From assembly GCA_052400685.1 (NCBI GenBank), contig JBQTGJ010000005.1: DNA of 64,000 bases; one strand, given 5' to 3'. Origin of the DNA: CAZHHH01 sp052400685. Its GTDB lineage: Bacteria > Bacteroidota > Bacteroidia > Bacteroidales > Marinilabiliaceae. The notes below the pieces were generated by a model that worked only from the letters and a program-made list of their open reading frames with translations, made no database searches and was not told where the DNA came from. Positions 54,920 to 63,831 of the stretch are shown piece by piece (position 1 is the stretch's first letter; each line of letters opens with the position of its first letter). Made by a program: the position numbers and the translations under genes.

Positions 54920-55087
54920 GCTATGGGGCGTGTCCCGCCTTCGTCGGGTCGGGCTTTACGCTGCAACTCCTCGCTTCGTAACCGCTTCGTCAACGGGTTG
55001 TGGGCCACTCAGAGGTAATTGCGCATCGCCTTGAGAATATAGGCAACACCACGCTGTGGGGTTTCCGCTTCAATCCCTCACGCAACC
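54920..55087. repeat. GC-rich interspersed Bacteroidota-type repeat
   Basis: GGGGCGTGTCCCGCC, GTCGGGTCGGGCTTTACGCT, CTCGCTTCGTAACCGCTTCG and CAATCCCTCACGCAA recall an intergenic repeat (GGGC...CGGGCT...CGCTGCAA...CAATCCCTCACGC) that I know from many Bacteroidota genomes. It is clearly GC-richer than its surroundings and precedes the HSDR_N-like gene, producing a false N-terminal extension (55000-55170) of that frame. Confidence 0.55.
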
Positions 55088-55170
55088 GGCAAGCACTTCA
55101 TCCATTTCACAATTCAGCAACCACTTTGCAGTTACAGCAAATTTCTTCAAATTTGCACCAAACAAACACC

Positions 55171-55632
55171 ATGCAAACACTCAATCTTCCGGCAGCACCA
55201 CTACGCATAGACACCACAAACAAAAAACCGCGGGTATTCGATGTCATCCGCAAAAAATTTGTAGCCCTCACGCCCGAAGAATGGGTGCGTCAACATTTCA
55301 TCCATCTGCTTATCAGTTTAAACTATCCACAGGCCCTCATCGCCGTCGAAAAGCTGGTGCTGGTCAACCAACTGCGCCAGCGGGCCGACATTGTTGTTTA
55401 CAACCGACAGGGAAAACCTGTACTCATCGTCGAATGCAAAGCCCCCGAAGTACCTCTGAGCAACGTCACCATTCAACAAGCCGGACGCTACAACACACGT
55501 CTCGGCGTAAGTCACATCATCATCACCAATGGTCTGTCAACGTATTGTTTATTCATTCATCCCCGCACGCATCAGTCCCGGGTGCTCTCCGAAATTCCCA
55601 CTTTTGAAACTCTGAACGCGCCCCCGTTTTAA
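55171..55632 (+). CDS. HSDR_N-type PD-(D/E)xK nuclease-fold protein
   Basis: A 153-aa protein resembling the N-terminal domain of type I restriction R subunits. The nuclease motif is visible as RADIVVYNRQGKPVLIVECK (Asp, then Glu-x-Lys), followed by QAGRYNTRLGVSHIIITNG. It has no helicase and no HsdM/HsdS partner, and its usual neighbours here are housekeeping genes (holA, amn), so a repair or processing role is as likely as defence. ATG 55171 is supported by the domain boundary. Its 3' end overlaps the converging GNAT gene by 80 bp. Confidence 0.8.
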   Translation: MQTLNLPAAPLRIDTTNKKPRVFDVIRKKFVALTPEEWVRQHFIHLLISLNYPQALIAVEKLVLVNQLRQRADIVVYNRQGKPVLIVECKAPEVPLSNVTIQQAGRYNTRLGVSHIIITNGLSTYCLFIHPRTHQSRVLSEIPTFETLNAPPF

Positions 55633-56149
55633 TCAATTGAAGCATTAGTTCATCCTCAAAACCATCGCCCGTGCGCACCCAATCCTTCTTCACCCCAATA
55701 AGCTGAAACCCGGCGCTGGTAAACAATTTGAGACTCACTGCATTACTGGCCTGTATATTACAATAAATCTGATGCAGGCCCAACACCCCAAAAGCATATT
55801 GTATCAGTAACGCCAAGGCCGACGAAGCGACGCCCTGCTCACGCCAGTTTTCGTGAATCATCACGCCCACTCCGGCCCGTTGATGGTATGCGTCAAAATC
55901 AAACAAATCCATAATCCCCACGGTTTCAGAAACCGCCTTATCCTTGAGCAAATCAATCATGAGCCGCAATTGTCCCGTTTGATAAATATCAGTTTGGGCC
56001 GACTTAACATATTGCTCCATCTGGTAACGACTAAAAGGGGTGAGAGTATTGCTCACCCGCCATAGCCGCATATCATTTTCCCATTGATACAACCGCGTTG
56101 CATCATCCAACTCCACGGCCCTCAGAGATATCAAATCATTTTTTATCAT
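55553..56149 (-). CDS. GNAT family N-acetyltransferase (RimJ/RimL-like)
   Basis: A 198-aa acetyl-CoA-dependent transferase: LRAVELDDATRLYQWEND, GIMDLFDFDAYHQRAGVGVM and an acetyl-CoA loop ENWREQGVASSALALLI, then LHQIYCNIQASNAVSLKLF. It resembles enzymes of diamine/ribosomal-protein type (SpeG/RimL group), but the substrate is unknown. ATG 56149 is chosen by alignment. The last ~25 residues, in the 80-bp tail overlap with the HSDR_N-like gene, look unconserved. Confidence 0.88.
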   Translation of the reverse strand: MIKNDLISLRAVELDDATRLYQWENDMRLWRVSNTLTPFSRYQMEQYVKSAQTDIYQTGQLRLMIDLLKDKAVSETVGIMDLFDFDAYHQRAGVGVMIHENWREQGVASSALALLIQYAFGVLGLHQIYCNIQASNAVSLKLFTSAGFQLIGVKKDWVRTGDGFEDELMLQLIKTGARSEFQKWEFRRAPGTDACGDE

Positions 56150-56286
56150 ACCAACAATTGTATTACATATAACAGCAGGAAAGATAAAAGAGAATAAGCA
56201 CTTATGCAAAAAGTATAAACAAACCAACGGTCGTCATCAGTCATTTGCAAACCATTGGCACCCATTGATTCCTGATGAAAGCATCT

Positions 56287-57453
56287 CTATAACACCTTCT
56301 TCAAGACCTTAAAAACCCGTGTTCTTTTTTCCACATCAGTCACCTCAAATCCATATTCATGACGTGCATCCAGCCATACCACCTTACACTTTCCACAGGC
56401 TTTGTCCTGAACAATATGCAATGCCTCCCGGGGCGATAATGAGTGCATGTCAAGCCACGCCACAGATGCAAAATCGCTGCCTAAGTCAGCATTACCCATC
56501 ATAAAAGCGCCTGAGGCATCTATGGCAATCACCTCCGACTCCTTGTCAGAATCATCTCCACTCACAACTGATCTTCGGTTGTGCCAGGCCAGCTGCCATC
56601 GCTTCGCCAACGACAAACATCTGGTCATAAAAAACACAACCGGACGCAACAACCGATTCCAATAGCTTTTAAAATGAATATGGTAAAACAAGCCCATGGC
56701 ACCAAAAAAATGCTTCACATAGCGATCATCTTTAATGGTACTTTCCCCTTTAAAGTGAATAATAGAAATAGACGGATTATAAAAAATTTTAAAGCCGGCC
56801 TTTTTCAGCCGCCACGACAAATCAATATCTTCGCCATACATAAAAAAACGCTCATCAAACCCACCGCATTTCGCAATGGCATCGGCCCTCAAAACCATAC
56901 AGGCGCCTGATAAGACCTCAACTTCGCTGACTTCATATTCGGATAAATGTCCCAGGTAATAGCCGGCCAATCGCCTGGATGCAGGGCATAAGGCTGTCAG
57001 TCCCGAAAACCGACAAAAAGACCGAAACAATGTTGGCAATCCCCGCTTGGATTCCGGCAAATAACACCCCATTCCATCGGTCATATAAACGCCCATTCCG
57101 CCGCAATCGGGATGATCCAACATAAAAGCGAGCACCCGTTGGGTAATATCTTCGGGCACCACTGTATCTGGATTCAGCATGAGGTAATAGCGACCTAAAG
57201 CAACCCGCATACCTTGATTGCAAGCGGTCCCAAATCCCACATTTTTGTCATTGGCAATCACTTTTACCAAGGGATAATTCGTCCGAACAACACTTACCGT
57301 TTGGTCGCTGCTGGCATTATCTACCATAATAACCTCCAAACGGTCATCGGTCTGCCAAAACAAAGTATCCAAACAAAGCCGCACAAAAGGCAAACTGTTG
57401 TGCGTTACTATCACCACTGATAACTCCACAGCCATATCAACATTCCTACTCAA
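56287..57453 (-). CDS. Glycosyltransferase family 2 (rhamnosyltransferase-like)
   Basis: A 388-aa GT-A enzyme: LSVVIVTHNSLPFVRLCLDT, EVIMVDNASSDQTV, MLNPDTVVP (DxD region), EVLSGACMVLRADA, FDERFFMYGEDIDLSWRLKK and IIHFKGEST. The layout fits WbbL-like rhamnosyl- and related transferases for surface polysaccharide. The C-terminal ~100 residues (from about 290) hold a separate small domain. Follows another GT2 gene by 143 nt. Start may instead be the Met at 57435. Confidence 0.92.
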   Translation of the reverse strand: MSRNVDMAVELSVVIVTHNSLPFVRLCLDTLFWQTDDRLEVIMVDNASSDQTVSVVRTNYPLVKVIANDKNVGFGTACNQGMRVALGRYYLMLNPDTVVPEDITQRVLAFMLDHPDCGGMGVYMTDGMGCYLPESKRGLPTLFRSFCRFSGLTALCPASRRLAGYYLGHLSEYEVSEVEVLSGACMVLRADAIAKCGGFDERFFMYGEDIDLSWRLKKAGFKIFYNPSISIIHFKGESTIKDDRYVKHFFGAMGLFYHIHFKSYWNRLLRPVVFFMTRCLSLAKRWQLAWHNRRSVVSGDDSDKESEVIAIDASGAFMMGNADLGSDFASVAWLDMHSLSPREALHIVQDKACGKCKVVWLDARHEYGFEVTDVEKRTRVFKVLKKVL

Positions 57454-57544
57454 ACCATTAATATTGAATCGTTCATTGCGTTCAACTAACCATCTGAAGC
57501 GTGTAATTGTTTGAATGCAACCTTAAATAAACCGGGGATAGAGT

Positions 57545-57577
57545 TTGGTCAGAAAGTCCAACTTGATGGACAGACTC
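57545..57577. repeat. Minimal remnant of the dispersed repeat (both ends, no centre)
   Basis: TCAGAAAGTCCAACTT followed directly by GATGGACAGACTC looks like left and right ends of the repeat joined by internal deletion, between the two GT2 genes. Confidence 0.35.
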
Positions 57578-57596
57578 CGGATAGAATCATGGGAAG

Positions 57597-58403
57597 TTAT
57601 AAGCTCCCCCTGTTTTTCCATAAAAAATAGATGATTGCTTTTAAATGTAAAAAGCTCATACGACTAAACAGATGCTTGTTGGAGATACGCATATAATGAT
57701 GCACAATGGACACATGGGGAAGATATATCACTTTTAATCCGGCATTTCGGATACGCAGACAAAAATCGGCATCTTCAGGGCCGTAAAAAATATGTTCGTC
57801 CAGGTATCCCACCGCACTCAACACCGAATGGTGAAACATCTGGCAAGCACCAATAAGATAGCCCACTTCAAAAAACTGCCCTCCCAACATCTGTTGGTGA
57901 TAAAACTGTTTGTTATTCCAACGCATCAACCGTTCACGAAAAGCGGCAAAACAGCCGCATCGCTCAAGCAATGGAATTGAAATATTCAGAAATTTATAAC
58001 GCAGAGAAGGCATCTGTCGACAACTATCCTGCACCTCCCCTTGCAACGACTTAAGCTTACAGCCACAAATTCCGGTATCAGGCACCGTTTCGAGATGTAA
58101 CAGCATGGCGTCAACAGCCGGTTTGTTCACGACCGTATCAATGTCCAATATCCATATAAACTCGCCCGACGCTTTCAGCAGCGCCCTGTTTCGTCCTCTG
58201 GCAACCCCCTGGTTTCCGGTATTGCGAAGTAACAAAATCCGGTCTTTATACTGCTTCAGCAACTCCAGCGTGCCGTCTTCCGAATTGTTATCGAGCACAA
58301 TGACTTCACATTCAATATGAGCGGTTGATTCCAACACCGAGTCCAGACAAGGCTTAACATCATTCGCTGAATTCCACGTTAAAAGAATGACCGACAACTT
58401 CAT
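57597..58403 (-). CDS. Glycosyltransferase family 2
   Basis: A 268-aa GT-A transferase: LSVILLTWNSANDVKPCLDS, CEVIVLDNNSEDGTLELL, WILDIDTVV (DxD), GYLIGACQMFHHS, GPEDADFCLRIRNAG and SIVHHYMR. Its start codon overlaps the stop of the radical-SAM gene by one base (TAATG), so translation is coupled. Probably acts in surface glycan or glycolipid assembly; donor and acceptor unknown. Confidence 0.92.
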   Translation of the reverse strand: MKLSVILLTWNSANDVKPCLDSVLESTAHIECEVIVLDNNSEDGTLELLKQYKDRILLLRNTGNQGVARGRNRALLKASGEFIWILDIDTVVNKPAVDAMLLHLETVPDTGICGCKLKSLQGEVQDSCRQMPSLRYKFLNISIPLLERCGCFAAFRERLMRWNNKQFYHQQMLGGQFFEVGYLIGACQMFHHSVLSAVGYLDEHIFYGPEDADFCLRIRNAGLKVIYLPHVSIVHHYMRISNKHLFSRMSFLHLKAIIYFLWKNRGSL

Positions 58404-59839
58404 TAGCCAAACAATTTAATTTTTAAAGCCTTAAAAGCAGTCACAAAGTCATGCCATGATCTGAATTTCCTGATATGCAACCAAATAAAGGAAGGACGCA
58501 GAAAAAACGACATATTATTCCGATAAAGTAAACGGGTCATTTGTTGGGTTGATAAATTGGGATAATTCAGGATAGAATGCCGTTGTACGTCGGTAGGGAC
58601 GTAATGGCCGCCAACAATCCAGTCATTTTTAAGGGCCAATTCATAAAACTCCGTGCCCGGGAAAGGGGCCACAATGTTAAACATCACCTGGCTAACCCCT
58701 AATTTCATTGATTCTTTAAGCGTCTCTTTAATGGTCTGTTCGGTTTCCAGCGGACTGGTTCCTATCAGGATATTAAGTTTTACAGGAACCTTATATTTTT
58801 TCAACAAATTAATACCCCTAAAAATATCATCACGGGTAATTCCCTTTTTTATGTATGCGAGGATCTCGTCATTAAACGACTCCACGCCCAAATCGACAAA
58901 GCAGCAACCGGCATCGCCCAATATGCTTGCAATTTCGTCGGTTATGGCATCCACGCGGGCCTGACATCCCCATAATAAACCATGCTTTTTGATGGCATCA
59001 CAAATTGGACGTAAACGTTTAGCCGAGACAATAAAATTATCGTCAATAAAAGCAATAGATTTGTAGCCTTTGGAAGCCAATTCATCAATTTCGGCCACTA
59101 CGTTTTCAACCGAGCGACTGGACACCGGGGGTTTATGACCTTTGGCGGCTTTAAACTCAATTTCACGCGCAAAGGTCAAAGAACTGGGGACGCAATAAAT
59201 ACACTGATAAGGACAATTGCGGGATGTTAAGACCGTTGTGTAAGGATGAACCTTAAGTTTGGGATTACTGTACGGATATTTTTCGATAAAATGACGCGCC
59301 GGGAATGGCAGCCGATCCAGATCACGAATCAATGGTCGGGTTGGGTTACGACATATCTGTCCGTCCTTTAAAAAAGAAAGGCCCTTCACATTATCGACAT
59401 CACGCTCCGAATGAAAACACTCAATTAATTCAGCCACAGTATCCTCGGGCTCACCTCTCACCACCATCATTTTGTCATCCAACAAAAACTTATCGGTAAA
59501 ATAGGTTGCTCCGGGACCCAGGAACAAGACAAAAGCATCAGGGCGCTTGCTGCGTATCAGTTTTGCCGCCTCAATATCTGTTTCGATGGAAAGATTTACC
59601 GTCCACAAAAGATACACACGACTATCATCTTTCGACAAAAAACGATCAAAGTCGCGCCATTGCTTTTTTTCCATTACACAATCGATGTAACGAACGTCGT
59701 AACCAGCATTTTCGAGCACTGCGGCAACAATCAATTCATAAATATTGGGCATGGGATAAACCATGCGTGTGCAACCGGCCGTGCGTTCAGCAGGGTTTTC
59801 GGACGATATTTCAGGCGGGACGATAAAACTTACTACCAT
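58403..59839 (-). CDS. B12-binding-type radical SAM protein
   Basis: A 478-aa protein. Residues about 25-150 resemble a cobalamin-binding Rossmann domain (NIYELIVAAVLENAGYDVRY), although the DxHxxG motif is not obvious. The radical-SAM core at about 190-400 starts with NCPYQCIYC (CxxxCxxC iron-sulfur ligands) and includes SIAFIDDNFIVSAKRL and FVDLGVESFNDEIL. Members modify lipids, hopanoids, antibiotics or cell-envelope compounds. First gene of an operon with two GT2s, so a role in making or modifying a glycolipid carrier is inferred. Confidence 0.9.
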   Translation of the reverse strand: MVVSFIVPPEISSENPAERTAGCTRMVYPMPNIYELIVAAVLENAGYDVRYIDCVMEKKQWRDFDRFLSKDDSRVYLLWTVNLSIETDIEAAKLIRSKRPDAFVLFLGPGATYFTDKFLLDDKMMVVRGEPEDTVAELIECFHSERDVDNVKGLSFLKDGQICRNPTRPLIRDLDRLPFPARHFIEKYPYSNPKLKVHPYTTVLTSRNCPYQCIYCVPSSLTFAREIEFKAAKGHKPPVSSRSVENVVAEIDELASKGYKSIAFIDDNFIVSAKRLRPICDAIKKHGLLWGCQARVDAITDEIASILGDAGCCFVDLGVESFNDEILAYIKKGITRDDIFRGINLLKKYKVPVKLNILIGTSPLETEQTIKETLKESMKLGVSQVMFNIVAPFPGTEFYELALKNDWIVGGHYVPTDVQRHSILNYPNLSTQQMTRLLYRNNMSFFLRPSFIWLHIRKFRSWHDFVTAFKALKIKLFG

Positions 59840-59948
59840 GAACTACAGAAATTTATTTGCTATTTATAAAGAATTTAAAAACAAAACATACTCCCGGGCA
59901 ACAAAGTCGATGACAGTCTATAGATTTAGACTCTTTCTAAGTAAAAGT

Positions 59949-60250
59949 GGTCCATAAAATCCAATTTCTGCGATATGCTTGTCCGTAAAATGTTTATTTA
60001 CCACACTTCAAAAACGTCGGTAACGACGTTTTCGTATGGGACACCAGCAATACCGTTCTATCTTTTCGATCTCACTGCAAAACTGACTTCCGAATAATGA
60101 TACTGAGTTTATCGATATTGACATTTTTGAATCAAAAAATGATAGGATTATTAACCTGCCTTTATTTTTTGCACAAACAGATAATCTTAGCTTAATTATA
60201 GTTGTAACTTTATAGATCAAACTCTGGATTTTATGGGGGGACACTTATTA
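59949..60250 (+). repeat. Dispersed repeat copy interrupted by an insertion of about 190 bp
   Basis: The left half (GTGGTCCATAAAATCC, ATTTCTGCGATATGCTTGTC, GTTTATTTACCAC) ends near 60008. The right half (TTGTAACTTTATAGATCAAA, GGATTTTATGGGGGGACACT) resumes at about 60204. Terminal repeats TGGTCCATAAAATCC and GGATTTTATGG pair. The insert contains the hairpin AAAACGTCGGTAACGACGTTTT. Confidence 0.55.
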
Positions 60251-60274
60251 ATGACAGCAAAAAACGTCATTTGT

Positions 60275-60360
60275 ACGTGACGATTGCTTTCAAAATGGTC
60301 ATTTACTGGAGTAAACTCACACTTTGAGAGCTGGGCAAACCCTGGATTAAGAGCAAGCAG
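60275..60360 (+). repeat. Dispersed intergenic repeat, subtype A copy
   Basis: GTGACGATTGCTTTCAAAAT, GGTCATTTACTGGAGTAAAC, TCACACTTTGAGAGCTGGGC, AAACCCTGGATTAAGAGCAA. It directly follows the interrupted copy. The rest of the spacer up to the esterase gene holds only the promoter at 60620. Confidence 0.65.
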
Positions 60361-60619
60361 GAATCAATTTCAGGCGCCCTGAAAAGATGAACAAAAACAT
60401 TTTCCCTGACCAGGATGCCGTTGCATCAGGCGACTAAAATTAAATGCGAAACAATCAAAAGAACCTATAAAACACAATAACAATGTGCCTTTGAACTCCC
60501 CACTGTATTTCCGATTCGAAAGGCTTCGGACTTAAATCAGACAAACAGACCGTCATTTTTCACAAACAGAAAACGAACTAAATTGAGCTATAGCAAGTAA
60601 TCCCGAAAAGAAAAATCAG

Positions 60620-60627
60620 TATTTTTG
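60620..60627 (+). promoter_or_regulatory. -7 promoter element for the esterase gene
   Basis: TATTTTTG matches TAnnTTTG 40 nt before ATG 60668; no clear -33 box. Confidence 0.5.
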
Positions 60628-60667
60628 AATAAATCCATGTAGTCAATAAAAATCAAATTTTAAGGAC

Positions 60668-62716
60668 ATGAAAATTTTCAATCGATTATTGAACATCGCA
60701 TTATTGGTGTTGCCACTACTAACTATTGTAAGCTGCACCACACAGGCACCACTTGAAATCCCAGCAATTTTCTCCGACAATATGGTGCTTCAGCAAAACA
60801 GTCAGGCGGTAATATGGGGCAAAGGACAGCCCAACTCAGAAATAGTTGTTACAGGCGACTGGGGTAACAGAGCCACCACTGTTGTAGAAGCAGACAGCAG
60901 CTGGCAAACCACGCTCTCCACCATCGAGGCAGGAGGTCCTTACACACTAACCGTCAGCGGAAGCGACACCGTCATTACAATAAACAATGTAATGTTGGGC
61001 GAAGTATGGCTAGCCTCCGGACAGTCGAACATGGAAATGCCCCTTGCCGGTTGGCTGCCCAACAACCCAGTGGAACATTCGGCCGAGGTAATTGCCGGCG
61101 CGTCAAATCCCAACATTCGGATGTTTACAGTAGCCCGAAATGTCACCTCGTCACCGGCGACCGACGTAACCGGTTCATGGGTGGTATCATCACCGGAAAC
61201 GGCCGGTTCATTCAGTGCCACAGCGCTCTTTTTTGCCCGCAAGCTACAGGCCGAGCTCAAGATACCGGTGGGCATTATTCACAGCAGTTGGGGCGGAACC
61301 CCCATGGAGGCGTGGATTAGTCCGGACATGCTAACCATTGACAAAGATTTTAAAGATCTTACTAAAAAATTAAAACAAATTGCACCGCAAGAAGCTGCTT
61401 ACAAAAAATGGCTATCGGGCATGAAATCCATAAATCTTGAGACAACAGAAGAAAATCCACAGCCCTACCAGGGAATCGATATCTTCAATCAATATTTCAC
61501 CAATACTGAGACCGATATCACCAATTGGAAAAGCATGCAACTGCCATCGTCTTTCGAAGCCACAGAGATCGGCGAATTTGATGGTGCTGTTTGGTTCGCG
61601 AAAGAAATTGTGATACCGCAGGATTGGGCCGGTAAAGAACTAACGCTGACGTTAGGCGCCATTGACGATATAGATGTCACCTACCTAAATGGCAAAGAAA
61701 TAGGCGCACACGAGCAGGAAGGCTTCTGGCAGGCCAACCGGGTTTACACCATCCCAGCCGCAGAAGTAACAACGGGCAAAGTCAGACTGACAGTAAAAGT
61801 TCTTGACCTGCAAGGGGGCGGCGGCTTCATGGGCACCGATAAATCAATGCGTCTTTTCCGCACCGACGATCCGAGCGTCGCAATATCAGTGGCCGGCGAA
61901 TGGAAATACAAAGTCGGGGGCCAATTGATAGCCCACCAGCTATATCTCTTTGATCCAGAGAAAGACAGTTTCAGCAAACGGCCTAAAGTCGACTTGGTCA
62001 TCTCCTCACAAACACCTGGCGTGTTATACAATGCTATGATTTCGCCACTCACCCCATTTAGCCTCAAAGGCACTATCTGGTATCAGGGAGAAGCCAACGT
62101 AGGGCGGGCCGGTCAGTACATGCGACTAACCTCGATGCTGATCACCAACTGGCGTAACCGCTTTAAAAATGAGACCATGCCCTTCTATTATGTACAACTG
62201 GCCCCGTGGAATTACGGAGATCCCAGCGGCATTTCATCGGCAGGCCTTCGTGACGCACAACGCCGCATGCTCGACATCCCCAACACAGGAATGGCCGTCA
62301 CCCTTGATATTGGAAACGTAAACGATATTCACCCCGCCAAGAAACAAGAAGTTGGCGAACGATTGGCTTTATGGGCTTTGGCAAACGATTACGGCATAGA
62401 GACCCCTTTTTCAGGTCCGCTGCTTCGGGGTCACGAAGTGATTGGAAATAAAGTCAGACTTACTTTCGAACATGTTTACGATGGTTTAGTCCTAAAATCT
62501 AAGATCCCCAATCAATTTGGAATAGCCGGAAAAGATGGCGTCTTCTACCCAGCCACTGCAAAAATTGTAAATGAAACCATAGAAGTATCAACCCCAAAAG
62601 TAAAAGAACCAGTTAACGTTCGCTACGCCTATAAAAACGGCGCTGAAGCATCATTGTTCAACAGCGCGGGGCTACCTGCCCCATCGTTCAGCACCGAAGT
62701 TGAAATAAAAGAGTAG
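60668..62716 (+). CDS. Sialate O-acetylesterase family lipoprotein
   Basis: A 682-aa exported lipoprotein; lipobox LTIVSC (Cys23). SGNH/SASA-type esterase: the catalytic Ser120 in WLASGQSNMEMPL, oxyanion-region GGTPMEAWIS, a galactose-binding-like beta insertion (about 290-400, WFAKEIVIPQDWAGKELTLT), WYQGEANVGRAGQY and the Asp-x-x-His pair in GNVNDIHPAKKQEVGERL. It removes O-acetyl groups from sialic acid or from acetylated plant/algal polysaccharides. With no sialidase or xylanase nearby, the polysaccharide deacetylase role cannot be narrowed. Confidence 0.95.
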   Translation: MKIFNRLLNIALLVLPLLTIVSCTTQAPLEIPAIFSDNMVLQQNSQAVIWGKGQPNSEIVVTGDWGNRATTVVEADSSWQTTLSTIEAGGPYTLTVSGSDTVITINNVMLGEVWLASGQSNMEMPLAGWLPNNPVEHSAEVIAGASNPNIRMFTVARNVTSSPATDVTGSWVVSSPETAGSFSATALFFARKLQAELKIPVGIIHSSWGGTPMEAWISPDMLTIDKDFKDLTKKLKQIAPQEAAYKKWLSGMKSINLETTEENPQPYQGIDIFNQYFTNTETDITNWKSMQLPSSFEATEIGEFDGAVWFAKEIVIPQDWAGKELTLTLGAIDDIDVTYLNGKEIGAHEQEGFWQANRVYTIPAAEVTTGKVRLTVKVLDLQGGGGFMGTDKSMRLFRTDDPSVAISVAGEWKYKVGGQLIAHQLYLFDPEKDSFSKRPKVDLVISSQTPGVLYNAMISPLTPFSLKGTIWYQGEANVGRAGQYMRLTSMLITNWRNRFKNETMPFYYVQLAPWNYGDPSGISSAGLRDAQRRMLDIPNTGMAVTLDIGNVNDIHPAKKQEVGERLALWALANDYGIETPFSGPLLRGHEVIGNKVRLTFEHVYDGLVLKSKIPNQFGIAGKDGVFYPATAKIVNETIEVSTPKVKEPVNVRYAYKNGAEASLFNSAGLPAPSFSTEVEIKE

Positions 62717-62721
62717 TTAAA

Positions 62722-62850
62722 GTTTATCGGTAAAGTTCAACTTCGGTGTTGTGCTGGCTTTCACAATGATTATTTACACCATAAATTTAGATTTTGAAAG
62801 CCGTGCCAACCCTGAATCTGAACTTTATAGGTCAAACTACATACTTTAGA
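62722..62850 (+). repeat. Dispersed intergenic repeat, subtype A copy
   Basis: GTTTATCGGTAAAGTTCAAC, TTCGGTGTTGTGCTGGCTTT, ATGATTATTTACACCATAAA, CCTGAATCTGAACTTTATAG. It starts 6 nt after the esterase stop codon. Confidence 0.65.
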
Positions 62851-62852
62851 AG

Positions 62853-62891
62853 CGATAAGGGGGGGGTGATTTAAAGTCCCCCCCCTTATCG
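62853..62891 (+). terminator. Hairpin with an eight-G:C stem, probable terminator
   Basis: CGATAAGGGGGGGG and its exact complement (14 bp) enclose an 11-nt loop; TTATTATG follows. The homopolymeric G8/C8 core is unusual in this AT-rich genome. It would end the esterase transcript after the repeat copy. Confidence 0.6.
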
Positions 62892-62927
62892 TTATTATGA
62901 TACTAAACAAAAACCTGCCAATAAACC

Positions 62928-63050
62928 CGATCGTGACGTTACGCTTACACTCAAAACACACATTTATACCACAAATTCCCGTTCTTCGGATTTAACCTCA
63001 AATACGAGACTTCCCTATCCGGCACCAGTGTTTGCATGCAAGCACTAAAT
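62928..63050 (+). repeat. Dispersed intergenic repeat, subtype B copy
   Basis: GATCGTGACGTTACGCTTAC, ACTCAAAACACACATTTATA, GGATTTAACCTCAAATACGA, then CCGGCACCAGTGTTTGCATG and CAAGCACTAAATAATA at the right end. Confidence 0.65.
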
Positions 63051-63156
63051 AATAAACTGAATAATGATAAGGATCCATGTATTTTTTAATAGATTTACCG
63101 CAAATAAGCTTTTCCTTATTTCATAAAATTTATTACTCGGTTTATTTCTTTACTAA

Positions 63157-63531
63157 ATGGATAAAAAATTCAAATATGAATTTGATCGTTCAACAGGTAT
63201 TTTATACAAATACTATTATGGATTGATTGGCGTTGAAGACATAGAATCTTCGTGGGAATATGCTTTTGAGAATAATTTAATACCCAAAGAAATTAAGGGC
63301 TTCATTTTAGATTACCGAAAATCAAATTTCAATATAAAAATTGAGAGACACATTTCGATAGCGGGTTTCTACAAAAAGCATCTGGATGTATTTGGGAATA
63401 AAAAAATTGCTATAATCACTCAAAATCCCAGAGATATTGTTATTCCGATTTTAGTAAAAAAAGAGGATAAAGGCTATCATTCAAGACCTTTTAGCACTGT
63501 TGAATCGGCGATAAAGTGGGTATTGAGTTGA
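63157..63531 (+). CDS. Hypothetical protein, STAS/SpoIIAA-like fold
   Basis: A 124-aa soluble protein. The alternation KYEFDRSTGILYKYYYGLIG, then IKGFILDYRKSNFNI, KKIAIITQNPRDIV and PFSTVESAIKWVLS resembles the short SpoIIAA/STAS-like proteins common in Bacteroidota. No catalytic residues or partners are seen. It stands alone between two repeat copies, so its role cannot be inferred from context. Confidence 0.7.
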   Translation: MDKKFKYEFDRSTGILYKYYYGLIGVEDIESSWEYAFENNLIPKEIKGFILDYRKSNFNIKIERHISIAGFYKKHLDVFGNKKIAIITQNPRDIVIPILVKKEDKGYHSRPFSTVESAIKWVLS

Positions 63532-63567
63532 AAAACCAATAAAAAACATCATACTTATAGTCACTGG

Positions 63568-63652
63568 TACTTTCAATATAATCATTTACGAACGAAAACT
63601 TCCATTTTTAAGACTTCGCAAGCCTTAAATTTAAACATTTCTTATCAGGCAT
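63568..63652 (+). repeat. Dispersed intergenic repeat copy
   Basis: ATAATCATTTACGAACGAAA, CTTCCATTTTTAAGACTTCG, CAAGCCTTAAATTTAAACAT, then TTATCAGGCATTTTAGG. Confidence 0.6.
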
Positions 63653-63831
63653 TTTAGGTTCCTTGCTGATACAAATTGAGTCATGACACTGCCCAATCGG
63701 TATATTGTCGATTTGTTTAACAGCAAATTTTTACCTGAACAAGCAACAAGTTAACTCACTTAAATACAAACCAATCACAATCACACCGATATTATTTAAT
63801 ATGATTTGTTGGTCGGCGACAAAGTGCAGTG

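Noticed and set aside
55171..55632. Type I restriction-modification system
   Set aside because: Only an HSDR_N-like domain is present; no helicase, HsdM or HsdS gene lies nearby, and the neighbours are housekeeping genes.
60008..60244. 78-aa minus-strand frame
   Set aside because: It lies inside the segment that interrupts a repeat copy and ends in a hairpin (Arg/Tyr-rich tail); composition is not protein-like.
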